Shown: in pieces, positions 25,847 through 34,245 of the stretch | Numbering within the stretch: position 1 is the first letter of the stretch | Layout: each line of letters starts with the position of its first letter | Source of the DNA: an uncultured Lachnospiraceae bacterium | Lineage (GTDB): Bacteria; Bacillota; Clostridia; Lachnospirales; Lachnospiraceae | Assembly: GCA_910576895.1 (NCBI GenBank) | Contig: CAJTJZ010000026.1 | Location: 1-44,488, forward strand | DNA: 44,488 nucleotides | Reading direction: 5' to 3' | The notes under the pieces: generated by a model | Database searches by the model: none | Told to the model about the DNA's origin: nothing | The model's input: only the letters and a program-made list of their open reading frames with translations | Made by a program: the position numbers and the translations under genes

Positions 25847-27052
25847 TTAAATTTTTTTTGTCACTTTTGTTATCTTTGCCTTGATTTCTCCATCTCGTAC
25901 TATAATTGTAATTTCATTGCCTTCTTTTGTTTGTTCTATTGTAGATAATGGCTTTTCTTCTACCGTAACATAAGCATACCCATTATGCAATCGTTCTAAT
26001 GGCATTTTTGCATGAAGTCTTTCAGAAAATAATTCTAAACACTGTCTTCTTTCCTTTATTTTTTCCATCATAAACTTAAAAAGCTGTTCCTTTTTATCAT
26101 CTAAAGATTGTTTTCTTTCCTGTAATTGATATTGAGGTGATAAACGGGAAAGCTGCAGCGATAAGAGGGAAATGCGGCTTCTTTCTTGTTCTATTTTATC
26201 TTCCATTTTTCTATAAAGCCGCAGTTTTTGTTCTTCCAAAGTATAAAAGAAGGAACGAATATCTATATTAGCAAGCTCTGCGGCTGCAGAAGGTGTTGGT
26301 GCACGCAAATCTGCCACATAATCACTAAGCATAGTATCTGTTTCATGTCCAACAGCAGAAATAATCGGCGTTTCACAATCAAAAATTGCACGAACAACCT
26401 CTTCTTCATTAAAAGCCCAAAGATCTTCTAAAGATCCACCGCCTCTTCCTACAATAATCACATCACAACCTGCATGATCTAATGTTTTAATCCCTTTTAC
26501 AATGGATTCCTTTGCTCCGTTTCCTTGTACAAGTGCTGGATATAAGATAAGCTGTACATAAGGATTCCTACGATGGGAAATCTGAATCATATCTTGCACC
26601 GCTGCTCCCGTTGGTGCTGTTACAATTCCAATTGTGCCACAATACATAGGAATTTGTCTTTTATACATTTCAGAAAAAAGACCTTCCTCTGATAAATCCT
26701 GTTTTAATTTTTCCAAACGCTGATAAAGAATCCCAATACCATCAAGAAGAATCTCCTCTGCATAAAGCTGATACTTTCCATCCCGTTCATAAACATTGAT
26801 CGTTCCTAAAACAATTACATTTTGTCCCTCGGAAAGTTCAAATAAAAGTTTATCCCTATTTCCTGCAAACATAACACATAATAGTTGGCTTTTAGAATCC
26901 TTCAATGTAAAATAAATATGTCCAGAAGAATGATATTTGCAATTTGATACTTCTCCTTTTATATAAATATGATTTAATGCATAATCCCTAGTAAATATGC
27001 CTTTAATATATTTATTTATCTGGGAAACGCTATACGCTTTCTTCTCTATCAC
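25847..27052 (-). CDS. xseA: exodeoxyribonuclease VII large subunit
   Basis: Catalytic subunit of exonuclease VII, which degrades single-stranded DNA; 401 residues. An N-terminal OB-fold (about 10-100, YSVSQINKYIKGIF and GEVSNCKYHSSGHIYFTLKD) is followed by the catalytic core with GTIGIVTAPTGAA, VIIVGRGGGSLEDLWAFNEE and SAVGHETDTMLSDYVADLRAPTPS in part. A coiled-coil region and a short C-terminal domain end it. The start is GTG; GGAAGG lies about 12 bases upstream. A four-codon ATG reading frame sits between that site and the GTG. It is co-transcribed with nusB and xseB. Confidence 0.96.
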   Translation of the reverse strand: MIEKKAYSVSQINKYIKGIFTRDYALNHIYIKGEVSNCKYHSSGHIYFTLKDSKSQLLCVMFAGNRDKLLFELSEGQNVIVLGTINVYERDGKYQLYAEEILLDGIGILYQRLEKLKQDLSEEGLFSEMYKRQIPMYCGTIGIVTAPTGAAVQDMIQISHRRNPYVQLILYPALVQGNGAKESIVKGIKTLDHAGCDVIIVGRGGGSLEDLWAFNEEEVVRAIFDCETPIISAVGHETDTMLSDYVADLRAPTPSAAAELANIDIRSFFYTLEEQKLRLYRKMEDKIEQERSRISLLSLQLSRLSPQYQLQERKQSLDDKKEQLFKFMMEKIKERRQCLELFSERLHAKMPLERLHNGYAYVTVEEKPLSTIEQTKEGNEITIIVRDGEIKAKITKVTKKI

Positions 27053-27069
27053 TCAAATTTCATTCCTTC

Positions 27070-27489
27070 CTATTTTTCTTCTGTTTTTTCTATCTCTTTT
27101 GCAAACTTTGCCAATACACCATTAATAAATCCATAGGAGCGTTCCCCACCATATTTTTTCGCAAGTTCTACTGCTTCATTAATTGCAACACCAATTGGAA
27201 TCCTGTCATCATATTTTATTTCATATACTGCAAGCCGAAGAATTGCAAGATCTACTTTTCCAATTCGGGCAACTCTCCAGCTCTCCGATGCTGCATCAAT
27301 TTCTTTATCAATATCCTCTGATAAGTTCACAACATGAAGGGCACGCTCCATCAATATCTCTTTTTCTTTCTGATCTGCTTGTAGTTCTTCAAGATAAAGT
27401 TCATATTGCTCTGGTAAATCCATGCTACTATAAAAATCCTTTTGAAACACCATGCAAAATACATGCTCCCTGATTGCTCTTCTGTTCAT
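27070..27489 (-). CDS. nusB: transcription antitermination factor NusB
   Basis: All-helical protein of 139 residues that with NusE binds boxA in rRNA leaders. It begins NRRAIREHVFCMVFQKDFY and has the C-terminal hallmarks ILRLAVYEIKYDDRIPIGVAINEAVELAKKYG (in part) and GFINGVLAKFA. The ATG at 27489 is chosen because GGAGG lies 7 bases upstream. It lies between asp23 and xseA, as in Bacillus (yqhY-nusB-folD-xseA) but without folD. Confidence 0.96.
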   Translation of the reverse strand: MNRRAIREHVFCMVFQKDFYSSMDLPEQYELYLEELQADQKEKEILMERALHVVNLSEDIDKEIDAASESWRVARIGKVDLAILRLAVYEIKYDDRIPIGVAINEAVELAKKYGGERSYGFINGVLAKFAKEIEKTEEK

Positions 27490-27526
27490 TCTTTTTCCTC
27501 CAATGATGCACTTTCTTTCTTTTCTT

Positions 27527-27880
27527 TTATTCCTGTGAAAGCTCCACACCTATAATTTTAATATTAACACTAGCAACAGGAAGTCCTGTCATATTCTCTA
27601 CTGCTGCACTTACTCTTTCTTGCACCATCTCGCTTGTCTTTGGAATATTGCATCCATATGCTATCGACAATGTTAAATCTACATAAACAACACTTTCTGA
27701 TATTGTAATTTTGACTCCTTTTGACAGTTTCTTTTTTCCAAGCTTACCAATCAGTTCACTTGTAATATTTCCTGCCATAGAAACGCCCTCTATTTCTGTA
27801 GCTGCGATTCCTGCAATTACTGCAACAACCTGATCTGCAATCTTTACTAACCCTTCTGCTGGTTCTTTTTCTTTTCCCAT
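27527..27880 (-). CDS. Asp23/Gls24 family protein (YqhY-like)
   Basis: Protein of 117 residues of the Asp23/Gls24 family, corresponding by position to Bacillus YqhY. It shows KIADQVVAVIAGIAATEIEGV, conserved in the family, and the end VASVNIKIIGVEL. In Bacillus the paralogue YqhY is linked to control of acetyl-CoA carboxylase and fatty-acid synthesis. It is the first gene of the long operon, directly behind a strong extended -10 promoter. Confidence 0.92.
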   Translation of the reverse strand: MGKEKEPAEGLVKIADQVVAVIAGIAATEIEGVSMAGNITSELIGKLGKKKLSKGVKITISESVVYVDLTLSIAYGCNIPKTSEMVQERVSAAVENMTGLPVASVNIKIIGVELSQE

Positions 27881-27955
27881 AATTTCCTCCTACTATAAAT
27901 TATGTAAATCTTATAATTCTTTTACTATGCATCTTTACTTTCAAAGCTCCAACAT

Positions 27956-27984
27956 ATCATATCATATTTTATAAGTAGTGTCAA
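27956..27984 (-). promoter_or_regulatory. strong sigma-A promoter of the asp23-nadK operon
   Basis: The minus strand reads TTGACA (27979-27984), 17 bases, TATGAT (27956-27961), with TGA before the -10. A perfect -35, ideal spacing and the TGn extension make this one of the best promoters in the window. It starts right after the spoIIIAH stop and would drive the eight genes asp23 to nadK. Confidence 0.85.
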
Positions 27985-27993
27985 AAACTACTT

Positions 27994-28827
27994 TCACTTT
28001 TTCACTGCTACTGTTGTAATGACGATATTTTCTACTGCTACTTTTGTTTTTCTTTTTACAATATCCTGAATCTGCACGATTTGCTGTTTTGTCAATCCTT
28101 CCGCATCTACTACAACATCAACACTATCACTTGTTACAGTAACAATTGCATTTTCAAATCCTTTTGCACCAAGCAATGTTTCTGTTGCTGTTTCCATTTC
28201 ACTTACTTCTGTTAAATGAATCAAGCTATTGACAGCATCTTGCTTTTGTGCTTCCTCCATTTTTGCACTATTTACAATTTCCATTAATGTTTCTTCATTT
28301 TTGGCACGTGTTTGTTCTCTAGAAAGCTTTGCTGAGGAAAAATAATCACCCTCTAAAGTATTATTAACCAAAACAGCTTCTCCTATACTACTTCCTGCCT
28401 GTGCAATTTCTTCTGCTGCTGTTTCTACACTATCTGCTGTTTCCTGTTCTTTTGTTTGTTCTTTTTCTCCATCATTTTGTGCGACCGCCTTCTCTCCATC
28501 ATCATCTACTCCCAGATCTTCTGCAGAAAGATCTGCATATTGATCTTCCTTTTGTTTCTTTTCTTTTTTCTTCTTCTCTTTTTTCTCATCCGTTTGTTCT
28601 GCCTGTGTATTTGTATCTTCTGTCATTGTTTCCACAGAATCATCATCATCTGTCAATAAATAAGCTTGTGCATCTTTTTCCTCCATCCATTTATTTTCTT
28701 GTTCTTCTGTGTCTGTTTCCGAAAGCCCTGCTCCGCCTTCTGAAGTAAAATGCAGATAACCTGCTACTGCAATCATAATAGCAAGCCCTGTAATAATAAG
28801 CTGATTTCTTCTTGCAAATCCCTTCAT
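27994..28827 (-). CDS. spoIIIAH: stage III sporulation protein AH
   Basis: Mother-cell membrane protein of the feeding-tube channel, whose YscJ/FliF-like domain faces the forespore and binds SpoIIQ. It has 277 residues, longer than the usual 200-220. One membrane segment (about 9-26, LIITGLAIMIAVAGYLHF) is followed by a highly charged Lys/Glu/Asp linker (about 35-130) and the folded domain to the C-terminus (KMEEAQKQDAVNSLIHL). The ATG at 28827 has GGAGG 8 bases upstream. The extra length lies in the linker, with a KKEKKKKEKKQKE run. It ends the spoIIIA operon. Confidence 0.94.
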   Translation of the reverse strand: MKGFARRNQLIITGLAIMIAVAGYLHFTSEGGAGLSETDTEEQENKWMEEKDAQAYLLTDDDDSVETMTEDTNTQAEQTDEKKEKKKKEKKQKEDQYADLSAEDLGVDDDGEKAVAQNDGEKEQTKEQETADSVETAAEEIAQAGSSIGEAVLVNNTLEGDYFSSAKLSREQTRAKNEETLMEIVNSAKMEEAQKQDAVNSLIHLTEVSEMETATETLLGAKGFENAIVTVTSDSVDVVVDAEGLTKQQIVQIQDIVKRKTKVAVENIVITTVAVKK

Positions 28828-28847
28828 AAATAAATCCTCCCTTTGTA

Positions 28848-29555
28848 TCAATTCATTTTCATTACTTTTATCTTATGTGCCTTAATATTAAATAATGCCT
28901 GCACAGCCTCCATGATTTCCTTTTTTATTTCACTATTGCCACCACCCTCAGCAAGTACTACCACTCCTTCAATTTCTGGTACAGTTTCCTTAATAATAAA
29001 TGGCTGTTGTGTTCCATCCGAATTTTCTATCATTACCGTTCCTTCTTCCGACCTTTCCCCCTGTTCTATATTTTTTATATTCGTTCCTTGCTCTGAGCTA
29101 CTACTACTTTTTTCATATGGTATATCTTTTAATGGCACACTTTCACTTGTAGCTTTTATTGTAATCATCACCTCCACATCTCCTACACCTTCTACTTTTT
29201 TCAATAATTCCTTTAGTCTTATCTCTGCATTTTCTATATAGGCATCTGTATCATTTGTATTACTTTCTTGTTTATTTTGAGCTTTTTGTGTACTTGTATA
29301 GGTATTTTTAAGGGTTGTTTGAGAAATAGAATCTTTACTACTATTTGTCTTTGTAAATATATCTGGAAATGTCAAAATTAAAAGTACAAGACCAGCAAGC
29401 AACATAAGCATTAACCGTGGCAATCCAATATCCCGAATTGTAAGTGTTTTTTTCTTTGCACTTTCCATATTTTCTTTTTTTTCTTGTTTTTCTTTAGACA
29501 GTCCTTTTATAAGAGCTACTAACTCCTTACCAAGCTCCTCTGTCCATTTTCCCAT
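28848..29555 (-). CDS. spoIIIAG: stage III sporulation protein AG
   Basis: Ring-forming membrane protein of the SpoIIIA-SpoIIQ channel, 235 residues from the preferred start. One membrane segment lies at about 48-68 (LMLMLLAGLVLLILTFP). The rest is extracytoplasmic, with ENAEIRLKELLKKVEGVGDVEVMI (in part) and the conserved VVLAEGGGN near the end. The ATG at 29555 has GGAGG 8 bases upstream, whereas the ATG at 29561 is only 2 bases from it. The 5' end overlaps spoIIIAF by 29 bases. Confidence 0.93.
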   Translation of the reverse strand: MGKWTEELGKELVALIKGLSKEKQEKKENMESAKKKTLTIRDIGLPRLMLMLLAGLVLLILTFPDIFTKTNSSKDSISQTTLKNTYTSTQKAQNKQESNTNDTDAYIENAEIRLKELLKKVEGVGDVEVMITIKATSESVPLKDIPYEKSSSSSEQGTNIKNIEQGERSEEGTVMIENSDGTQQPFIIKETVPEIEGVVVLAEGGGNSEIKKEIMEAVQALFNIKAHKIKVMKMN

Positions 29556-30108
29556 ATGCATCGCCTCCTGCTAATGCTATCTTAATGGTAATATTTTCTT
29601 GATTTATAGAAAAATATTCCGCTAATGCTATCTTTAATTCTTTTTTATCCATTTGCTTATCCGAAAACTTTTTTTCCTTTTCTATACTGTCTTTCTCTTG
29701 TTTCTTCCATTTTAATTCTAGTTTCATTTCTTCTATTTGATAATCCTGTGCTAATTTTATTTCTATATCTAATATTTCATATCCAAACTCTTCCAAAAAT
29801 ATGATTGCTTTTTTCTTTACTTCCTCTATTAATTGTTCTGTTATCTTCTCTTGCCCTGCTTGTTGTGCTTTCTGAAGCTTTGCAGAAAAATCATCTGCCT
29901 CAACTGCTTGTTCTAAGATATGTTCTATTTTTTCATCAAAAGAAAGGAAAGAAATAGAACGCACCATAAAGAGCACTAATAACAAACTTGTAAATAACCG
30001 TACATAAGGTTTATAGGGGCTTTCTTGTAAAATTCCAAGAAGTACAGAAGAAAATAAAAGATAAACAGCAATGGTACGAACTGCCTGATAAATAGATGCC
30101 AAAATCAT
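29527..30108 (-). CDS. spoIIIAF: stage III sporulation protein AF
   Basis: Membrane protein of 193 residues of the SpoIIIA complex. Two N-terminal membrane segments (about 10-30 and 35-55: TIAVYLLFSSVLLGIL and LFTSLLLVLFMVRSI) precede a charged soluble domain with a lysine-rich stretch. The ATG lies only about one base after GGGAG; a TTG two codons in would have better spacing, so the true start could be two residues shorter. It overlaps spoIIIAG by 29 bases. Confidence 0.92.
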   Translation of the reverse strand: MILASIYQAVRTIAVYLLFSSVLLGILQESPYKPYVRLFTSLLLVLFMVRSISFLSFDEKIEHILEQAVEADDFSAKLQKAQQAGQEKITEQLIEEVKKKAIIFLEEFGYEILDIEIKLAQDYQIEEMKLELKWKKQEKDSIEKEKKFSDKQMDKKELKIALAEYFSINQENITIKIALAGGDAYGKMDRGAW

Positions 30109-30121
30109 TCTCCCTATTTTT

Positions 30122-31291
30122 TTAAATACTTGTTGTTGCTAGTGTAATCCCAATCGTTAATAAAAACAATAAAATTCCATAACAAGCGGTATATAATAAA
30201 AGTCCTGCTGTATGTGCACAACAAGTCATACAAGATAACAGCCTTGCTTCTGCAATGGTTTCTGTTACTGCACTCGTAAAATGATAAAGAAATGTATAAA
30301 ATATCATTTTTCCAATTGGATATGCACATAAAAAAATAATGCCAAAAATTCCGGCAAGCCCAATCGCATTCTTTAATAACATACCACTTTTTAAAATTGC
30401 TTCCGCAATCCCTGCCACTCCTGTTCCAAGCCCGGGAATCACATTCACTGCTTTTAAAACAACGGATCTTGCTGCGGCATCAGCAAAAGGTGCAAGCATT
30501 CCCTCAATTCCCTGAATAGAAAGCAATACAATAAAAATTACTTTAATACTTTGTTTTATTAATCTTTCTAATAAATCTAATAGCCTTGTTAAAAATGGTT
30601 TTTCTGTGATATGATGAACCATACCAAATAAAAAATAAATACGGATTGCTGGCAAAATAATATGAAGAATAAAAAGTTCAACTACCGTAATCATAATAAG
30701 CATTGTTTCATAAAAAATATAAGAAGTTTTTGCACCAGTGCAAAAAGCAATTGCTAAATAATATGCTGGCAGCAATACTTTCATAAACTGCAAAAGGATA
30801 TGAAATACATGTTCTGCAAGAGATGCTAAATCAATAAATGTTACAGAAAGTACAGAAAATAATAATAGATATAAAATATAAAATCCCATATCTGCTGCTT
30901 GACGATTGATAAAAACCTTTGACAGAGCAGCAAGCATACCAGATGCTATCCCTGTAGCCAGCAAAAAAGAAAGATTGTTTCGCCCCTTTGATACTTCTGC
31001 CCGAATACCATCAAGAAAGTGTTGTCCCATTTCACGAAAGGAAAAAGAAATATCTCCACGAAGCAAAGCTTTTACATAGGACTGAAAAGAAAAGGAAGAA
31101 GAACCAGAAATAGAATCTAAAACTTCTTGAATTGATGCATATTCTTTTTCTAAATCAAGCATTTGATCTAGCTGTGTCTGGATATTGTCTGTTTCTTCAC
31201 TTTGTTTCTGTTTCCCTACTGCTGCATTTACTATCTGAAATGGTAAACATAATAATAAAATAATAATAAAAAAAGGAAAGACTGTTTTCAT
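30122..31291 (-). CDS. spoIIIAE: stage III sporulation protein AE
   Basis: Polytopic membrane protein of 389 residues of the SpoIIIA channel. An N-terminal signal-like segment (FPFFIIILLLCLPFQIV) is followed by a soluble loop and then about seven or eight membrane segments. The conserved VNVIPGLGTGVAGIAEA is visible near 285-300. It is the largest protein of the operon, as in Bacillus, and is expected in the mother-cell membrane around the forespore. Confidence 0.94.
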   Translation of the reverse strand: MKTVFPFFIIILLLCLPFQIVNAAVGKQKQSEETDNIQTQLDQMLDLEKEYASIQEVLDSISGSSSFSFQSYVKALLRGDISFSFREMGQHFLDGIRAEVSKGRNNLSFLLATGIASGMLAALSKVFINRQAADMGFYILYLLLFSVLSVTFIDLASLAEHVFHILLQFMKVLLPAYYLAIAFCTGAKTSYIFYETMLIMITVVELFILHIILPAIRIYFLFGMVHHITEKPFLTRLLDLLERLIKQSIKVIFIVLLSIQGIEGMLAPFADAAARSVVLKAVNVIPGLGTGVAGIAEAILKSGMLLKNAIGLAGIFGIIFLCAYPIGKMIFYTFLYHFTSAVTETIAEARLLSCMTCCAHTAGLLLYTACYGILLFLLTIGITLATTSI

Positions 31292-31304
31292 TCTATCCCT
31301 GCCC

Positions 31305-31685
31305 TTACTTTAAAATCTTCCCAATCATATCTAAAAGTGCAAGCAATACAGGGGCACTCATAGAAAGAATTGTAATTCTTCCAAGCATTTCAATTTGTGA
31401 TGCCAAAGTGCCATAACCTGCATCATTACAAAGGGTACAGGCAAATTCAGAAAGATAGGAAATCCCAATAATCTTCATAAAGATTGTTAGATAACCTTTA
31501 TTTAAATTCATCATAGCTTCCATTTTATCTAATACTTCTAAAACTGGTGAAAGACCAGAAAGCCCTAAAAAGCCAAGCACAATACTAACAAGAAGTACAA
31601 TATAAAGTCCATATTCACTTTTTTCACTTTTAAACTGCATGGCTAAAAGAACACCGCAGATCCCAAACAAACACGCTTTGATCAT
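31305..31685 (-). CDS. spoIIIAD: stage III sporulation protein AD
   Basis: Membrane protein of 126 residues with about four membrane segments (GICGVLLAMQF, YIVLLVSIVLGFLGL and others). The conserved GISYLSEFACTLCNDAGYGTLAS is visible in part at about 74-96. The ATG at 31685 overlaps the spoIIIAC stop by 4 bases (ATGA) and has AGGAG upstream; the longer reading would overlap spoIIIAC by 60 bases and is rejected. Confidence 0.94.
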   Translation of the reverse strand: MIKACLFGICGVLLAMQFKSEKSEYGLYIVLLVSIVLGFLGLSGLSPVLEVLDKMEAMMNLNKGYLTIFMKIIGISYLSEFACTLCNDAGYGTLASQIEMLGRITILSMSAPVLLALLDMIGKILK

Positions 31686-31876
31686 AAAGAAAACAACTCC
31701 TGCATTGTCTGAAATAATTCTGAAATATAAGGGATAATCCAAAACAGTACAATTAAAAGTCCAGCAAGGCTTGTTAAAAACGCCTGTTCTTCTCTGCCGG
31801 AATGCCGTAATACTTGACTAAGTACAGAAACTAAAATTCCTACTGCTGCAATTTTAAAAATAATTGTTATTGACAT
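31682..31876 (-). CDS. spoIIIAC: stage III sporulation protein AC
   Basis: Small membrane protein of 64 residues with two hydrophobic segments (FKIAAVGILVSVLSQVLRH and FLTSLAGLLIVLFWI). GREEQAF between them is typical of the family. Its start shares one base with the spoIIIAB stop (TAATG) and its end overlaps spoIIIAD by 4 bases, both pointing to coupled translation. Confidence 0.94.
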   Translation of the reverse strand: MSITIIFKIAAVGILVSVLSQVLRHSGREEQAFLTSLAGLLIVLFWIIPYISELFQTMQELFSL

Positions 31877-32412
31877 TAAAGCATCACCACCACAAGAAAT
31901 GCTCCTGCTAATAATCCAAGCGTTCTATACAGACGCATTTTCTCACCTGCCTTCTGCACTTCTAAAATCCTATCTTCTTCCAGCCTTGCAAGATATAAAT
32001 CAATTGTTTTTAATTGCATGTCACGATCTAATCCACCAAATTGCCCACCAAGGGAAGATAGAAGCTGCAAATCACTTGCCGTTAAGGTTGTTTTTTTTAA
32101 ATGCTTTTCGACTGCATTTTCCCAAATTTCCCGCAGAGAAATTCCGGAACGCTCTATTAGCTGTTTAGAAAGTTCCTCATAAAAATTTGCAAACTCATAA
32201 CAGTCCCTATTTCCAGAAAGTTTCTCTGCCATATGCTGCATTGCCTCTGGAAACGTTGTCTTGCTATATCCAATATCACTTTTTATTGCTATAAACTGCT
32301 GTTTTAGCATCTGCAATTTTTCTAGCCTGTCCTTAACATTACTGCCAAAGTAAAGCCCAATTCCTGTACTAGCTAAAATGACGAAAAAAGCTCCTATCAC
32401 CCTAAAATACAT
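31876..32412 (-). CDS. spoIIIAB: stage III sporulation protein AB
   Basis: Protein of 178 residues with an N-terminal membrane segment (about 3-22, RVIGAFFVILASTGIGLYFG), a long soluble helical region and a C-terminal membrane segment ending GLLAGAFLVVVML. It resembles GspF-type membrane assembly proteins of secretion systems, in line with the family. AAGGAT precedes the ATG. It sits in second place of the operon. Confidence 0.93.
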   Translation of the reverse strand: MYFRVIGAFFVILASTGIGLYFGSNVKDRLEKLQMLKQQFIAIKSDIGYSKTTFPEAMQHMAEKLSGNRDCYEFANFYEELSKQLIERSGISLREIWENAVEKHLKKTTLTASDLQLLSSLGGQFGGLDRDMQLKTIDLYLARLEEDRILEVQKAGEKMRLYRTLGLLAGAFLVVVML

Positions 32413-32442
32413 ATTTCTTATCCTTATTCTATTCTTACAAAA

Positions 32443-33411
32443 CTAGGAAGCTTTATATAAAAGCGTTCCTCTATCATCATAGATTTCTTCTATATTTCCA
32501 ATACTTTCTCTATTATTTAAGATAATATAACGTTCAAACATTTTTTCCTTTACCATTCTGCCAAGCACTGGTTTTAATTTAATATCATCAATACAGCTTC
32601 CATGTACTGTTGCAATCAGTTGACATCCACAATTAATTACATATTCAATTGCATCTAAATCCTCTCTTTGTCCAATTTCATCAACAGCAATCACAGAAGG
32701 AGACATGGAACGCAGTAACATTAACATACCATCTGCTTTTGGACAACAATCTAAAATATCGGTTCTTATTCCAAGATCATTTTGTGGTACTCCCATATAA
32801 CATGCTCCAATTTCTGAACGCTCATCAACAACACCTACCGTAACACCACATCTTGATCGATCCCCATTAGAAAGCTGACGAATAATATCTCGCAATAATG
32901 TTGTTTTACCACATCTGGGGGGTGAAATAATTAATGTATGACAAACTCTTTCCTGAAAAATTATGTATGGAATTACTTTATCAGCACATCCCTTAATCTG
33001 ATGCGATAAACGAATATTAATAAAAGAAATATGTTTTATATTTTTTACTCTCTCTGCCTCAAGTACTGTCTGACCTGCAATTCCTACACGATGTCCCCCC
33101 TGAATGGTAATAAATCCTTGACGAATCTCATCTTCAAATGCATATAGGGAATAATTACCAATATATTCTAACATTTCTCTTAATTCGTTTTTTCCAATAA
33201 AACAAGTCCGATGATTGCTTATGGAAAGCATTCCATTTTCTGTTACAAAATACTCCCGATTTTTATATACTACAAGAAGTGGGCCTTTTACACGCAGCCG
33301 AATCTCCTGAAGCTGTTCAAAATCAATCGGGATTTTATTTATCTGCAAATGAGCAATGATATTCCGAAGACGCAAAGGAAATATTTGTAATATTTCTTCT
33401 TTCTTTTCCAT
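32443..33411 (-). CDS. spoIIIAA: stage III sporulation protein AA (secretion-type ATPase)
   Basis: Cytoplasmic ATPase of 322 residues that powers the SpoIIIA channel, related to type II/IV secretion ATPases. The Walker A motif PPRCGKTTLLRD is near residue 160, followed by VGVVDERSEIGACY and the Walker B-like VIAVDEIGQREDL. The ATG at 33411 is preferred over the ATG at 33435 because AGAGGAG lies between them. It is the first gene of the operon, with a sigma-E-like promoter about 85 bases upstream. Confidence 0.95.
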   Translation of the reverse strand: MEKKEEILQIFPLRLRNIIAHLQINKIPIDFEQLQEIRLRVKGPLLVVYKNREYFVTENGMLSISNHRTCFIGKNELREMLEYIGNYSLYAFEDEIRQGFITIQGGHRVGIAGQTVLEAERVKNIKHISFINIRLSHQIKGCADKVIPYIIFQERVCHTLIISPPRCGKTTLLRDIIRQLSNGDRSRCGVTVGVVDERSEIGACYMGVPQNDLGIRTDILDCCPKADGMLMLLRSMSPSVIAVDEIGQREDLDAIEYVINCGCQLIATVHGSCIDDIKLKPVLGRMVKEKMFERYIILNNRESIGNIEEIYDDRGTLLYKAS

Positions 33412-33493
33412 TCTTTTTTCTCTCCTCTCTATCATACAAGGAAAAAGCTTGCCTTATATTTTTCTTATCTTTTACTTTTTCCTTGTATAATTA

Positions 33494-33521
33494 AATGTAT
33501 GTAAAGAATTGAGAATTATGA
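33494..33521 (-). promoter_or_regulatory. candidate sigma-E promoter of the spoIIIA operon
   Basis: The minus strand reads TCATAAT (33515-33521), 13 bases, CATACATT (33494-33501). The -10 fits the sigma-E pattern CATACAnT at every fixed position, and the -35 resembles TCATAtT. The spoIIIA operon of Bacillus is known to be sigma-E dependent, so the assignment is plausible. Confidence 0.6.
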
Positions 33522-33555
33522 CTTTTAAACTTGATATTTTAAAGAATATTTCAAA

Positions 33556-33585
33556 GAAAAAATCAGGCTCACTCAAGAACCTGAT
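33556..33585 (-). terminator. terminator of efp
   Basis: On the minus strand ATCAGGTTC pairs with GAGCCTGAT (with one G-U) around a 6-base loop, followed by a run of six T. It lies 19 bases after the efp stop codon. Confidence 0.85.
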
Positions 33586-33603
33586 CTATCATAGAATATA
33601 AAA

Positions 33604-34161
33604 TTAAACTCTTTTTAAATATTCGCCTGTTCGTGTATCAATTTGAATAATATCGCCTTCATTTACAAATAATGGAACACCAACGGTAGCACCTGTTTCT
33701 ACTGTTGCAGGTTTATAAGAAGTCGTTGCCGTATTCCCTGCAAATCCCGGCTCTGTTTGTGTAATTTGAAGTTCTACAAATAATGGTGGCTCAATTGCAA
33801 ATACTTCACCATTATGAGAAAGCATTGTTACCATTTCATTTTCTTTTACAAATTTCATAGAATCGCCAATCTGAGCACTTGTTAAAGCAAATTGATCATA
33901 GGTTTCTGTATCCATGAAATTGTATAAATCACCATCTTTATAAAGATATTGTTTGCTAGATTTTTCAATACGTGCTTGTGGACATTTTTCTGTTGGTCGG
34001 AATGTCTTTTCTACAACACCGCCAGATTTAATATTTTTTAACTTTGTGCGGACAAATGCAGCACCTTTTCCCGGCTTTACATGTTGAAATTCAATAATCT
34101 GATAAATATTGTTTTCAAATTCAATTGTAACACCATTTCTGAAATCACCTGCTGAAATCAT
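33604..34161 (-). CDS. efp: translation elongation factor P
   Basis: Relieves ribosome stalling at proline stretches; 185 residues in three beta-barrel domains. The N-terminal domain ends in the tip loop KPGKGAAF, with K32 at the position modified in other bacteria. The C-terminal signature GFAGNTATTSYKPATVETGA is visible in part, followed by VPLFVNEGDIIQIDTRTGEY. AAGGAGG precedes the ATG. It is followed by a terminator and preceded by aroK and aroD on the same strand, without close coupling. Confidence 0.97.
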   Translation of the reverse strand: MISAGDFRNGVTIEFENNIYQIIEFQHVKPGKGAAFVRTKLKNIKSGGVVEKTFRPTEKCPQARIEKSSKQYLYKDGDLYNFMDTETYDQFALTSAQIGDSMKFVKENEMVTMLSHNGEVFAIEPPLFVELQITQTEPGFAGNTATTSYKPATVETGATVGVPLFVNEGDIIQIDTRTGEYLKRV

Positions 34162-34245
34162 AATAAATCCTCCTTAGAAACTCTATCAATAATTTTATGT
34201 ATTATATACTAAACCGTCCTTGTTTTCAACTATTTTTTTCCAGAA

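Noticed and set aside
28401..28748. Plus-strand reading frame rich in Leu/Phe/His opposite spoIIIAH
   Set aside because: It mirrors the lysine/glutamate-rich linker of spoIIIAH on the other strand and has no ribosome site; it is a composition shadow.
31305..31742. Longer spoIIIAD start at 31742
   Set aside because: It would overlap spoIIIAC by about 60 bases; the ATG at 31685 with AGGAG and a 4-base overlap fits the operon and the usual protein length.
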